A stretch of DNA of 64,000 nucleotides from Peribacillus cavernae (GTDB lineage: Bacteria; Bacillota; Bacilli; Bacillales; DSM-1321). Each line of letters starts with the position of its first letter. The stretch's first letter is position 1. The DNA is taken from the NCBI RefSeq assembly GCF_003989135.1, contig NZ_RYZZ01000007.1, forward strand, positions 686,539 to 750,538. Reading direction: 5' to 3'. The notes under the pieces were generated by a model. That model was not told the origin of the DNA and did not search any database. It was given only the letters and a program-made list of their open reading frames with translations. The translations under genes were made by a program, and so were the position numbers. Below, one piece after another: positions 54,345 to 63,833 of this stretch.

Positions 54345-55241
54345 ATGAAAGCAGTATTATTCGTAGGACATGGTAGCCGATTAGCAGCTGGAAACGAAGA
54401 AGTGATTCGTTTTATTGAAAAAATGATTCCGACAATGGACGACAGCTCATTGATTGAAACATGCTTCTTGGAATTTGCTTCGCCAAGTATTTCCAAAGGC
54501 ATTGACAATTGTGTGAAAAGAGGAGCCGCTGAAGTTATCGTCATACCGATTATTTTGCTTCATGCAGGACATTCAAAATTGCATATTCCAGCTGAAATAG
54601 AAGATGGAAGGACTAAGTATCCAGGGGTTCAATTCACATATGGGCAAACGATTGGGGTCAACCAGGAAGTATTAACGATTTTAACGGATCGGCTAGAGGA
54701 AGTTGGCTTTGATACATCTTCGGAACACCCTGATACGGCAATTTTGCTAATTGGCCGAGGTGGAAGTGATGCTGATGCAAATAGTGATTTTTATAAAATT
54801 TCACGATTGCTGTGGGAAAAAATGAATGTCAAATGGGTCGAAAGTGCCTTCATGGGTGTATCGGATCCGTTAGTCGATGAAGGAATTGAACGCTGCCTTA
54901 AGCTAGGTGCTAAAAAAATTGTGATGCTTCCATATTTCCTTTTCACCGGTATTTTAATGGAAAGAATGGCGAAAATGCTTGCAGGCTATCAAGAGCAAAA
55001 TCCAGAGCATGAATTTGTTTTGGCAGAATACTTTGGTTATCATCCAACATTACAAACTATCCTGAAAGAACGTGTAATCGAAGCCAGCGAAGGAAGGTCA
55101 AGTGGTGCCCGTGATTTAGAAAACTATCGTAGGTATGTCGCGGAACATGGTCATGCCCACCATCATCACCACGATCATGATCACGATCACCACGACCATG
55201 ATCATCACCATGATGAACAATTGGCGGGGAAGTCAAAATGA
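54345..55241 (+). CDS. cbiX: Sirohydrochlorin cobaltochelatase CbiX (long form, His-rich tail)
   Basis: Inserts cobalt into sirohydrochlorin. The 298-aa protein has two chelatase half-domains; active-site histidines are in LFVGHGSRLA and LLHAGHSKLH. The last 30 residues hold a His/Asp-rich stretch (residues about 266-291, motif HHHHHDHDHDHHDHDHHHD), a probable cobalt store. Characterised long CbiX carries an MxCxxC Fe-S motif at its C-terminus; no cysteine occurs in this tail. It overlaps cbiJ by 4 nt. Confidence 0.95.
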   Translation: MKAVLFVGHGSRLAAGNEEVIRFIEKMIPTMDDSSLIETCFLEFASPSISKGIDNCVKRGAAEVIVIPIILLHAGHSKLHIPAEIEDGRTKYPGVQFTYGQTIGVNQEVLTILTDRLEEVGFDTSSEHPDTAILLIGRGGSDADANSDFYKISRLLWEKMNVKWVESAFMGVSDPLVDEGIERCLKLGAKKIVMLPYFLFTGILMERMAKMLAGYQEQNPEHEFVLAEYFGYHPTLQTILKERVIEASEGRSSGARDLENYRRYVAEHGHAHHHHHDHDHDHHDHDHHHDEQLAGKSK

Positions 55242-56008
55242 TTTTGTTCTTGGCAGGTACAAGTGATGCAAGGGAATTGGCGATTGAAATCCAGCAGGCG
55301 GGATTCCAGGTCTTGGCAACGATCGTAACCGAGACGGCAGCAAAAAGCTTGCAGGAAGCGGGGATATTAACTCAAATTGGACGATTAACGGCAGCAGATA
55401 TGACATTGTTAATCAACGAAAAAGGGTTTCAAGCGGTAGTAGATGCGAGTCACCCATTTGCAGAAGAGGCATCGAAAAATGCTCTCCAGGGAGCAAAGGA
55501 AGCCAACGTTCCTTATATTCGTTATGAACGTGAGAGTCAAAGATTCCAGGATGAGAAATTAATCATGGTTAGCGATTATGCCGAAGCAGCCAAGCTTGCC
55601 GCGACAAAGCGGGGTGTCATCATGCTAACGACGGGAAGTAAAACGTTAGAGATTTTTGCCGAAGAGTTAGTAGGTCTTGAGAATACGAGAGTCATTGCAA
55701 GAATGCTGCCACGTATCGACAATATGGAAAAATGCGCTCAGTTAGGCATCGAGCAAAAAAATATCGTCGCGATTCAAGGTCCATTTTCAAAGGAATTAAA
55801 CAAAGCGCTATACAATCAATACGAAGTCACGTTAATGATTACAAAAGAAAGTGGCAAAGTTGGGTCTGTCGATGAAAAATTGGAAGCCGCATTGGAATGT
55901 GGAATCGAGACGATTATGATTTCCCGACCCAATGTTGATTATCAAAATGTTCATTCCAGTTTCGATTTTGTCATTGCCGATTTGAACAAACAGTTACACG
56001 AAAAATAG
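55238..56008 (+). CDS. cbiJ: Cobalt-precorrin-6A reductase
   Basis: An NAD(P)H-dependent reductase of 256 aa in corrin ring synthesis. It starts MILFLAGTSDARELAIEIQQ and has VDASHPFAEEASKNA and RMLPRIDNMEKC, then IVAIQGPFSKELNKA and LMITKESGKVGSVDEKLEAA. Start ATGA overlaps the cbiX stop. Confidence 0.95.
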   Translation: MILFLAGTSDARELAIEIQQAGFQVLATIVTETAAKSLQEAGILTQIGRLTAADMTLLINEKGFQAVVDASHPFAEEASKNALQGAKEANVPYIRYERESQRFQDEKLIMVSDYAEAAKLAATKRGVIMLTTGSKTLEIFAEELVGLENTRVIARMLPRIDNMEKCAQLGIEQKNIVAIQGPFSKELNKALYNQYEVTLMITKESGKVGSVDEKLEAALECGIETIMISRPNVDYQNVHSSFDFVIADLNKQLHEK

Positions 56009-56021
56009 GAGGAATTTTACG

Positions 56022-56672
56022 ATGGATTTTAATACAGACTTTAAACCTTTAACGGTCGATCCAGACAAAATATATGATTATAGCTTTTCTATAATTGCTG
56101 AAGAAATGGGTGCTCATGATTTTTCGGACGATGAATGGATGATAGTACGTCGCATTATTCATGCTTCTGCAGACTTTGAATTAGGAAGAAGCGTCATCAT
56201 CCATCCAAATGCAATTCGAGCTGGTGTAGAAGCGATTCGCAAAGGAAGGCATGTCATTGCCGATGTGCAAATGATTGAAAGCGGAACAGGGAAAACCCGC
56301 TTTCAAAAGCATGGCGGGGATGTGCACTGCTATATTTCAGACCCCGATGTAACAGTTGAAGCGAAACGGTTGAAGACGACAAGAGCCATCATTTCGATGC
56401 AAAAAGCCGTACGTGAAAATGCGGGCGGGATTTATGCGATTGGTAATGCACCAACGGCCCTTTTAGAGCTCATCCGTCTGATCAAAGAAGGTATAGCTAA
56501 GCCAGACTTGATTATCGGTATGCCTGTTGGCTTTGTTTCCGCCGCGGAATCAAAAGAAGAACTGGCAAAAATCGCGGAAGTGCCTTTCATCACAAATGTT
56601 GGCCGGAAAGGCGGAAGTACTGTTACAGTTGCCGCTTTAAATGCGATTTCCCTCTTAGCTGATCAGGTATAA
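56022..56672 (+). CDS. cbiC: Cobalt-precorrin-8 methylmutase
   Basis: Moves the C11 methyl group to C12, giving cobyrinate; 216 aa. It shows MIVRRIIHASADFELGRS (with the catalytic His), AIRAGVEAIRKGRHVIADVQ, AIGNAPTALLELI and GMPVGFVSAAESKEEL. GGAGG precedes the ATG. Confidence 0.96.
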   Translation: MDFNTDFKPLTVDPDKIYDYSFSIIAEEMGAHDFSDDEWMIVRRIIHASADFELGRSVIIHPNAIRAGVEAIRKGRHVIADVQMIESGTGKTRFQKHGGDVHCYISDPDVTVEAKRLKTTRAIISMQKAVRENAGGIYAIGNAPTALLELIRLIKEGIAKPDLIIGMPVGFVSAAESKEELAKIAEVPFITNVGRKGGSTVTVAALNAISLLADQV

Positions 56673-56674
56673 TC

Positions 56675-57808
56675 ATGCAAAAGAAAGTCAAGAAAGACCC
56701 TTCCCAAATGCGGCATGGGTATACGACCGGAGCCTGTTCAACAGCCGTGACAAAGGCGGCATTGACCGCACTGATTACCGGTGACGCGCTTGAGGAGGCA
56801 ACGATTCATTTGCCTATTGGGCGTAATGCCACTTTTACGATTGAGAAATATGATATAACAGAAAATTCAGTTAGCGCGGAAACGATTAAAGATGCTGGCG
56901 ATGATCCGGATGCCACCCACCTGGCACGAATTATTTCTACGGTCAGCTGGATCGATACTCCTGGCATCATCTTGGATGGCGGAGTTGGTGTTGGGCGAGT
57001 GACCAAAGCAGGCCTTCCAGTTCCTGTCGGAGAAGCGGCCATTAATCCGGTGCCACGCAAAATGATTGTAACAACCGTGCAGCAGACGTTAGAAGAATTT
57101 CAGATTAATAGAGGTGTTAAAGTCGTTATTTCCGTGCCGGCTGGTGAAGAAATTGCGAAAAAAACGTTAAACGGCCGGTTAGGAATTATCGGCGGCATCT
57201 CCATTTTAGGGACAAGGGGCACGGTCGTTCCTTTTTCCAGTTCCGCTTATATGGCAAGTATTGTGCAGGCGATAAGTGTCGCCAAGGCGGGGGGCTGCGA
57301 GCATCTTGTCTTAACGACCGGTGGCCGCAGTGAAAAGTATGCAATGGGTCTCCTTCAGGATTTACCTGAAGAAGCCTTTATTGAAATGGGTGACTTTGTA
57401 GGCTTCTCGCTAAAGCATTGCAATAGGCAGGGGATTAAAAAGGTATCTCTCGTCGGGATGATGGGGAAGTTTTCAAAAGTTGCCCAGGGCGTGATGATGG
57501 TTCATTCCAAAAGTGCTCCGGTCGACTTTGGTTTTCTATCTGAAATAGCCCGAAGTGTCGGTGCCGATGATGACCTTGTTTTCGAAATAAAGAACGCAAA
57601 CACCGCATCCCAAGTTGGGGACTTGATGGCAGAGGCGAATAACGTTGAGTTTTTCAATAAACTCTGTGAGGCTTGCTGTCATTCGGCTTTAAAACAAGTG
57701 AAGGGCGGCATTGAAATGGAAACGGCGATTTATTCGTTGAAAGGACAATTACTAGGAAGGGCTGTTGGAATTGACTCAATCGATGAAATTAATCGGGATA
57801 GGGGATAA
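56675..57808 (+). CDS. cbiD: Cobalt-precorrin-5B C1-methyltransferase
   Basis: A 377-aa C1 methylase of the anaerobic pathway. It starts with [20 protein letters not shown] and has [50 protein letters not shown] and [17 protein letters not shown] 56675 lies 2 nt after cbiC; its end overlaps cbiET by 44 nt if that gene starts at TTG 57765. Confidence 0.96.
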   Translation: MQKKVKKDPSQMRHGYTTGACSTAVTKAALTALITGDALEEATIHLPIGRNATFTIEKYDITENSVSAETIKDAGDDPDATHLARIISTVSWIDTPGIILDGGVGVGRVTKAGLPVPVGEAAINPVPRKMIVTTVQQTLEEFQINRGVKVVISVPAGEEIAKKTLNGRLGIIGGISILGTRGTVVPFSSSAYMASIVQAISVAKAGGCEHLVLTTGGRSEKYAMGLLQDLPEEAFIEMGDFVGFSLKHCNRQGIKKVSLVGMMGKFSKVAQGVMMVHSKSAPVDFGFLSEIARSVGADDDLVFEIKNANTASQVGDLMAEANNVEFFNKLCEACCHSALKQVKGGIEMETAIYSLKGQLLGRAVGIDSIDEINRDRG

Positions 57809-58985
57809 CGGTCAAGAAAGCTTGCTGCCCCAATATACACAATGGATTGAAGAAAGTGAAGTGCTTGTCGGCGGTGAGAGGGTCTTGTCATTCTTCCCGA
57901 ATTATCAAGGAGAGAAGATTGTCATAAAGGGTGGGTTAAAAGCAGTTGTGGAACGACTACAGGAAGAAATGCGCCAGACTGTTGTTTTAGCTTCTGGTGA
58001 TCCACTATTTTACGGGATAGGTGGCTATCTTTCTAGCAAAATGAATATAGAAGTATACCCGTATTTAAGCTCTGTTCAGCTTGCTTTTGCGAAAATGGGT
58101 GAAAGCTGGCAAGATGCTTTCCTTGTGAGCGTTCATGGTCGGAGCATGAAAGGATTGGCGCAAAGGATCGATGGGAAGGCAAAAGTGGCGTTGCTCACTG
58201 ATGCCGAAAATAGTCCCAATCAAATTGCTAAATATCTTCTTTTGTTTGGAATGACAGAGTATCGGGCATTTGTGGCTGAGAATATACAAGGAGAAAACGA
58301 AAATTCAGGCTGGTATGAACTTGAAGAAATGGTAGATCGCGAATTCTCTCCGTTAAATGTCGTCATTTTGAAAAAGGTAGCCGAAGGACCGCGCTGGTCG
58401 TTAGGCATTGAAGATGAAGAGTTTACGCAACGCAAGCCGGAGAAAGGCCTCATTACCAAAAAAGAAATTCGAGTATTAAGCCTTTACGCGTTAAAACTTC
58501 AGAAAAATAGCATAGTCTGGGATGTCGGGACGTGTACAGGCTCGATGGCCATTGAAGCAGCAAAGCTAGCTCCGGAAGGCGATGTTTTTGCGATTGAAAA
58601 AAATGAACCGGATTTAGAAAATTGTTATCAAAACCAACGTAAATTTCGTACCGATTTAACGGCGATCCATGGAAAGGCGCCAATTGGGTTAGACACTTTC
58701 CCAGATCCAGATGCCATTTTCATCGGAGGGACAGGTGGCGAAATGGCAGACCTGATCCATACTTGCTGCAAGCGCTTGAAAGAAGGCGGGCGAATTGTCC
58801 TTAATGCCGCTACGATAGAAAATCTATACCGTGCTAACGAGGCTTTTGCAGAAGCGGGCTTTCAAACCTCCATCAATCATGCGCAAATTTCCCGAAGCAA
58901 GCCTATTTTAGGAATGAACCGATTTGTACCGCTTAATCCGGTTTATATCATTACTGCACAACGAAAGGAAGACACGAATGAGTAA
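57765..58985 (+). CDS. cbiET: CbiET fusion, precorrin-6B C5,15-methyltransferase/decarboxylase
   Basis: A 406-aa fusion. The N-terminal CbiE methylase ([46 protein letters not shown]) methylates C5. The C-terminal CbiT Rossmann methylase ([33 protein letters not shown]) methylates C15 and decarboxylates. The start is TTG 57765 with AGGAAGGG upstream; ATG 57783 is an alternative. Equivalent to CobL. Confidence 0.93.
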   Translation: MELTQSMKLIGIGDNGQESLLPQYTQWIEESEVLVGGERVLSFFPNYQGEKIVIKGGLKAVVERLQEEMRQTVVLASGDPLFYGIGGYLSSKMNIEVYPYLSSVQLAFAKMGESWQDAFLVSVHGRSMKGLAQRIDGKAKVALLTDAENSPNQIAKYLLLFGMTEYRAFVAENIQGENENSGWYELEEMVDREFSPLNVVILKKVAEGPRWSLGIEDEEFTQRKPEKGLITKKEIRVLSLYALKLQKNSIVWDVGTCTGSMAIEAAKLAPEGDVFAIEKNEPDLENCYQNQRKFRTDLTAIHGKAPIGLDTFPDPDAIFIGGTGGEMADLIHTCCKRLKEGGRIVLNAATIENLYRANEAFAEAGFQTSINHAQISRSKPILGMNRFVPLNPVYIITAQRKEDTNE

Positions 58986-59685
58986 TCTTGGCACATTATA
59001 TGGTCTTGGCGTCGGTCCAGGAGATCCGGAGCTTATTACAGTAAAAGCGTTTCGCGTCATTCAGGAGTCGCCGGTTATTGCGTATCCAAGAAAAAGAAAA
59101 GGCAGTAAAAGCTATGCCCATCGTATTGCAGAAGTGTACATTCGACCTGAGGAGAAGGAAATGCTCGGGCTTGTTTTTCCGATGACGAAGGACCAAGCGA
59201 TTTTAGATCGGGAATGGAACGATACAGTCAAGAAGGTTTGGCAAAAGTTATATGAAGGCAAAGATGTCGCTTTCGTTACAGAAGGGGATCCGCTTTTATA
59301 CAGTACATTCATACATATGATGAAATTGATGCAGGAATTGCACCCTGAAGTTGAGATTAAGACAGTACCAGGCATTTCTTCGTTTAACGGGTCAGCGTCA
59401 AGACTTGGCATTGCTTTGGCAGATGGCGATGAACATGTCGCGATTGTTCCGGCTAGAGATGATTATGAAGCGATGAAAAAAGCAATTGAAGATCATGACG
59501 CGGTCGTGTTTATTAAAGTCGCAAAAGTGATCGATTTAATGATTACCGTTTTAAGAGACTTGGACCTTCTGGAAAAAGCCTCCGTTGTAACCAAAGTCAC
59601 TTCCGATGAAGAAGTGATCTGGAACGTAAGTGAACTGGAAGGCCTTGAGCTCGAATACTTAACTCTGATGGTGGTGAGGAAATGA
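58978..59685 (+). CDS. cbiL: Cobalt-precorrin-2 C20-methyltransferase
   Basis: SAM-dependent methylation at C20 of cobalt-factor II or precorrin-2; 235 aa. It shows [57 protein letters not shown] and [19 protein letters not shown] precedes ATG 58978; the longer frame at 58924 lies within cbiET. It overlaps cbiET by 8 nt and cbiF by 4. Confidence 0.95.
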   Translation: MSNLGTLYGLGVGPGDPELITVKAFRVIQESPVIAYPRKRKGSKSYAHRIAEVYIRPEEKEMLGLVFPMTKDQAILDREWNDTVKKVWQKLYEGKDVAFVTEGDPLLYSTFIHMMKLMQELHPEVEIKTVPGISSFNGSASRLGIALADGDEHVAIVPARDDYEAMKKAIEDHDAVVFIKVAKVIDLMITVLRDLDLLEKASVVTKVTSDEEVIWNVSELEGLELEYLTLMVVRK

Positions 59686-60458
59686 AAATTTATATTGTAG
59701 GAGCGGGACCAGGCGATCCTGATTTGATTACGGTAAAAGGATTGAACATTCTCCAAACGGCAGACGTTATTTTATATACGGATTCATTAGTGAACGATGA
59801 ATTGATTAGAAAGGCAAAACCTGATGCCGAGGTGCTGAAAACAGCTGGGATGCATTTGGAAGAAATTGTTGACGTTATGGTTGATCGTGTAAAAGCAGGA
59901 AAAATGGTTGCCCGTATTCACACAGGAGATCCTGCCATGTACGGGGCAATCATGGAACAAATTGTTCTATTGAAGAAAGAGAATATTGGCAATGAGGTGA
60001 TTCCTGGTGTTAGTTCAGTGTTTGCTTCCGCTGCGGCAATCGGGGCCGAGCTGACGATTCCAGATTTAACGCAAACGCTTATTTTAACAAGAGCTGAAGG
60101 ACGGACGCCGGTTCCTGAATTTGAAAAATTACGAGATTTGGCGAGTCACCATTGCACGATTGCCCTTTTCTTAAGCGCAACCTTGACAAAAAAAATCGTC
60201 AAAGAACTGCAAGCTGCCGGTTGGCAAGATGATACGCCTGTCGCAGTCATCCAACGAGCAACATGGCCGGATCAAAAAATTGTCCGCACGACCTTGGTGA
60301 ATTTAGATGAAGATATGCGCAAGAATGGAATCCGCAAGCATGCGATGATTTTGGCTGGATGGGCGTTAGACCCTAATATCCATGATAAAGATGAATACCG
60401 TTCCAAGCTATATGATGCAAGCTTTACCCATGGTTTCCGAAAAGGAGTTAAGCCATGA
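59682..60458 (+). CDS. cbiF: Cobalt-precorrin-4 C11-methyltransferase
   Basis: A tetrapyrrole methylase of 258 aa acting at C11. It shows [57 protein letters not shown] and IQRATWPDQKIVRTTL. GTGAGG precedes the ATG, which overlaps the cbiL stop (ATGA); cbiG follows with the same kind of overlap. Confidence 0.96.
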   Translation: MKIYIVGAGPGDPDLITVKGLNILQTADVILYTDSLVNDELIRKAKPDAEVLKTAGMHLEEIVDVMVDRVKAGKMVARIHTGDPAMYGAIMEQIVLLKKENIGNEVIPGVSSVFASAAAIGAELTIPDLTQTLILTRAEGRTPVPEFEKLRDLASHHCTIALFLSATLTKKIVKELQAAGWQDDTPVAVIQRATWPDQKIVRTTLVNLDEDMRKNGIRKHAMILAGWALDPNIHDKDEYRSKLYDASFTHGFRKGVKP

Positions 60459-61579
60459 TCATCGAATTAAAAGAAGAGGAATTGGCTCCGATTAAACAGT
60501 CTCATTCTTATGCAATCGTGGCGATTACGAAGCATGGCGTGGAATTATCGCGCAAATTACATACCGTTTTTACAAATTCCGATTTATATTACATGAGCAA
60601 GTTTGAAAAAGGCGATGAAGAGCACAGACAAGTCCAGCTTTTTTCGGGGAGTGTCCGCATGCTGTTACCAGCCTTATTTAAGCAATATAAAGGCATTATA
60701 TTAATTATTTCATTAGGGGCCGTCGTCCGGATGATTGCGCCGATTTTGAAGGATAAAAAAACGGATCCCGGTATTGTCGTCATTGATGATAAAGGGGAAA
60801 ATGTCATTAGTGTATTGTCGGGACATCTTGGAGGGGCCAATGAACTAACTAAGGAAGTCGCCGCAGCGCTTGATGCAAAAGCGATTATTACAACCGCTTC
60901 AGATGTACAAAAAACGATTCCGGTCGATTTATTCGGTTCTCGTTTCGGCTGGGTCTGGGATTCTGCGGAAAAATTGACTCCAGTCAGCGCCTCCGTTGTG
61001 AATGAAGAGCATGTTGCGATTGTGCAGGAGTCGGGTGAACAGAACTGGTGGACGTATGAAATACCCTTGCCTGAACAAATTGTCGTCTATCCGTCAATTG
61101 ACGGGGCACTCCAGGCTAAGCCCAAAGCGGCCTTAGTCGTTACTCACCGGCAGCTTAGCCAGACTGAAAATAGAATTCTGGAAAATGGCATTGTTTATCG
61201 TCCAAAAGTCATTGCCATCGGAATCGGCTGTAATCGCGGAACATCAGCGGCTGAAATTGAACAGGTGATTGTGGAAACAGTAGCGGAATTAAAATTTTCC
61301 TTAAAAAGTGTGAAAGCCATTTGTACGATTTCGATAAAGAAAGATGAAATCGGTTTGCTCGAAGTTGTTCAGAAATACGGTTGGGAATTTGTGTATTATG
61401 AACCGAAAGAGCTGAATCAGGCTAAAATTGAAGCGCCGTCAGACACGGTTTATAAATACACAGGAGCATACGGAGTAAGTGAGCCAGCTGTAAGAATATA
61501 TACAGGAGCGGAACAGCTGGAGCTAGTTAAGAAAAAATCGGGAAATGTCACCATTTCAGTCGGAGTCATTCCTTTTTAA
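60455..61579 (+). CDS. cbiG: Cobalt-precorrin-5A hydrolase
   Basis: Opens the delta-lactone and releases acetaldehyde; 374 aa. N-terminal part: YAIVAITKHGVELSRKL, ILIISLGAVVRMIAPILKDK, VISVLSGHLGGANELT and IITTASDVQKTIPVDLFGSR. C-terminal domain: IAIGIGCNRGTSAAEIE and VKAICTISIKKDE. Start overlaps cbiF; AAAGGAG precedes it. Confidence 0.95.
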   Translation: MIIELKEEELAPIKQSHSYAIVAITKHGVELSRKLHTVFTNSDLYYMSKFEKGDEEHRQVQLFSGSVRMLLPALFKQYKGIILIISLGAVVRMIAPILKDKKTDPGIVVIDDKGENVISVLSGHLGGANELTKEVAAALDAKAIITTASDVQKTIPVDLFGSRFGWVWDSAEKLTPVSASVVNEEHVAIVQESGEQNWWTYEIPLPEQIVVYPSIDGALQAKPKAALVVTHRQLSQTENRILENGIVYRPKVIAIGIGCNRGTSAAEIEQVIVETVAELKFSLKSVKAICTISIKKDEIGLLEVVQKYGWEFVYYEPKELNQAKIEAPSDTVYKYTGAYGVSEPAVRIYTGAEQLELVKKKSGNVTISVGVIPF

Positions 61580-61593
61580 AGGAGGAAACATTT

Positions 61594-62961
61594 ATGAGTG
61601 ATAGAAGATTAGTCATTGCTGGTACCGGCAGTGGAGTCGGGAAAACCACACTGACTATCGGAATCATGGCAGCCCTACAGAAGAAAGGCTACACCGTCCA
61701 GGGGTTTAAATGCGGCCCTGACTATATTGATCCATCCTATCATACAGCCGTAACAGGCCGAATATCACGTAATCTTGACAGCTGGATGTTTGAGCACGAG
61801 ATCGTTCGTGAGATTCTTAACAAAGCGAGCCATGGTGCGGATATCTCGATTATCGAAGGAGTCATGGGCTTTTTCGATGGGAAAAGTCCATTATCGAATA
61901 CGGGGTCAACAGCAGAGATCAGCATGATTACCGAAAGTCCTGTGTTGTTAGTTGTCAATTGTGCCAGCATGGCGCGAAGTGCAGCTGCGATTGTCAAAGG
62001 GTTTCAAGCTTTCGCGACCGGTCCGAATATTATTGGAGTAATTGCCAATCAAGTAGGCAGTGAGGGCCATTACAAAATCGTCAAAGCAGCGATCGAGCAG
62101 GAATGCCATGTTCCTGTGCTCGGGTATATGAAACGGGAGTTGGATATTGATATCCCTAGCCGTCATTTAGGTCTAATTCCTGCCATTGAACGCGGTGAAC
62201 TTGATCCACTTTTCGATAAGCTTGCCGATTTAGTCATGGAAACGATTGATATCGAGCAGCTGTACCACTTGGCTAAGACGAGTACCATCTCCAGTCAACA
62301 TTCGGGGTTATTTCAGGTCCGCAGCAAAAAAGACGTCTGTATCGCTGTTGCCAAAGATGCCGCCTTTAATTTTTATTATCAGGAAAACCTTGAGTTGCTT
62401 GAAGTGAATGGAGCGAGCATCGAGTATTTTTCTCCATTAAAAGGGGAGGAAGTTCCAGCGCATGCGGATGGCTTATACCTTGGGGGCGGATTTCCAGAAG
62501 AATTTGCCGATGAACTATCCTGCAATGAAGGTGCCATGAAATCCATCAGAAACGCAATCGAAAAAGGCTTACCGACTCTAGCAGAATGCGGCGGTTTTAT
62601 GTTTTTGAGCGAATCGATTGAAACAACTTCCGGCGAGGAGTATCCGATGGCAGGCTTGATTCCAGGCAGGATTAAAATGCAGAAAAAGCTTGCAACACTG
62701 GGTTATCGTGAAATAACAGGAACCGAAGGCAATTTTTTAATCAATGAGGGTGAACAGGCAAAGGGCCATGAATTTCACTACTCTACTTTTGAGTCTGATG
62801 CGGAGCTTCCATATGCCTATGAGGCGAAAGGTAGATTTGGCATGAAAAAAGAGGGCTGTATGTTAGGTAATCTTGTCGCTGGATACAGCCATTTTCATTT
62901 TGCTTCCAATCCTCAACTTGTTGAAAATTGGATAGCTGCCTGCTTAAAGAAAAACAACTGA
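61594..62961 (+). CDS. cbiA: Cobyrinate a,c-diamide synthase
   Basis: An ATP- and glutamine-dependent amidase of 455 aa forming the a and c amides. P-loop GTGSGVGKTTLT, GFKCGPDYIDPSYH and VEGVM-like IEGVMGFFDGK lie in the N-terminal domain. The class I glutaminase part has GLYLGGGFPEEFA, the catalytic Cys in LAECGGFMFLSE and a His in GYSHFHFASNP. AAAGGAGG precedes the ATG. Confidence 0.96.
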   Translation: MSDRRLVIAGTGSGVGKTTLTIGIMAALQKKGYTVQGFKCGPDYIDPSYHTAVTGRISRNLDSWMFEHEIVREILNKASHGADISIIEGVMGFFDGKSPLSNTGSTAEISMITESPVLLVVNCASMARSAAAIVKGFQAFATGPNIIGVIANQVGSEGHYKIVKAAIEQECHVPVLGYMKRELDIDIPSRHLGLIPAIERGELDPLFDKLADLVMETIDIEQLYHLAKTSTISSQHSGLFQVRSKKDVCIAVAKDAAFNFYYQENLELLEVNGASIEYFSPLKGEEVPAHADGLYLGGGFPEEFADELSCNEGAMKSIRNAIEKGLPTLAECGGFMFLSESIETTSGEEYPMAGLIPGRIKMQKKLATLGYREITGTEGNFLINEGEQAKGHEFHYSTFESDAELPYAYEAKGRFGMKKEGCMLGNLVAGYSHFHFASNPQLVENWIAACLKKNN

Positions 62962-63023
62962 TTTTACACGAAATATATCAAAACGAAAAGGTATTTTTTA
63001 TATAAAGAAGAGGAGGCGAAAGC

Positions 63024-63833
63024 ATGAATCCGGGAAAGGTCTATCTCGTTGGTGCGGGTCCGGGAGATCCAAAGCTAATTACAGTTTATGGACTGGAATG
63101 CATTCAAAAGTCAGATGTGATTGCTTATGACAGGCTGGTCAATCCAAAATTACTAAATTATGCAAAAGCAGATGCTGAGCTTGTCTATTGCGGGAAATTA
63201 CCCGGAAAACATCATCTCATTCAAGAAGAAATCCATGCACTGTTGGTAGAAAAGGCTTTGCAGGGAAAAACGGTTACCCGTTTAAAGGGAGGAGATCCGT
63301 GTGTCTTTGGTCGGGGCGGAGAGGAAGCGGAAGTTCTTGCAGAAAACGGGATTGAATATGAAATGGTCCCAGGAGTGACAGCGGGAATCGCGGCACCAGC
63401 TTATGCCGGCATCCCGGTGACCCACCGTGATCATGCTTCCAGTTTTGCGATTGTGACCGGTCATGGACGTGACCAAAAGGGACAAGACAATCTCAACTGG
63501 GAGGCGTTGGCTCAAGGAATTGACACAATCGCTTTTTATATGGGAATCGGAAATATGCCGTTTATTTGTGGAAAATTGATAGAGCATGGAAGGGACGGTG
63601 AAACGCCTGTGGCCGTCATTGAATGGGGAACGACCGAAAATCAAAGGACCATTACTGGCAACCTTAAAACAATCCCTGTGCTGGCCGATCAAGCGGAGAT
63701 TCGAAATCCTGCCATCTTCCTTGTAGGTAAAGTCGTTCAATTAAGAGAAAAAATCCAATGGTTTGAAAAAGTGATTGAATCGGAGTCTGTGAGTGAAGGG
63801 AAAGAGTCCAAATGTCTATCATTCAAGAATTGA
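63024..63833 (+). CDS. cobA: Uroporphyrinogen-III C-methyltransferase
   Basis: Adds methyl groups at C2 and C7 of uroporphyrinogen III to make precorrin-2, the entry to B12 and siroheme. The 269-aa methylase (CysG-A/SUMT) shows VYLVGAGPGDPKLITVYGLE, YCGKLPGKHH, TRLKGGDPCVFGRGGEEAEV and MVPGVTAGIAAPAYAGIPVT. GAGGAGG precedes the ATG. It overlaps the next frame by 22 nt. Confidence 0.96.
   Translation: MNPGKVYLVGAGPGDPKLITVYGLECIQKSDVIAYDRLVNPKLLNYAKADAELVYCGKLPGKHHLIQEEIHALLVEKALQGKTVTRLKGGDPCVFGRGGEEAEVLAENGIEYEMVPGVTAGIAAPAYAGIPVTHRDHASSFAIVTGHGRDQKGQDNLNWEALAQGIDTIAFYMGIGNMPFICGKLIEHGRDGETPVAVIEWGTTENQRTITGNLKTIPVLADQAEIRNPAIFLVGKVVQLREKIQWFEKVIESESVSEGKESKCLSFKN

Noticed and set aside
55154..55217. 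His-rich CbiX tail as an engineered His tag
   Set aside because: Mixed His/Asp pattern and varied codons are typical of natural metal-binding tails in long CbiX proteins.
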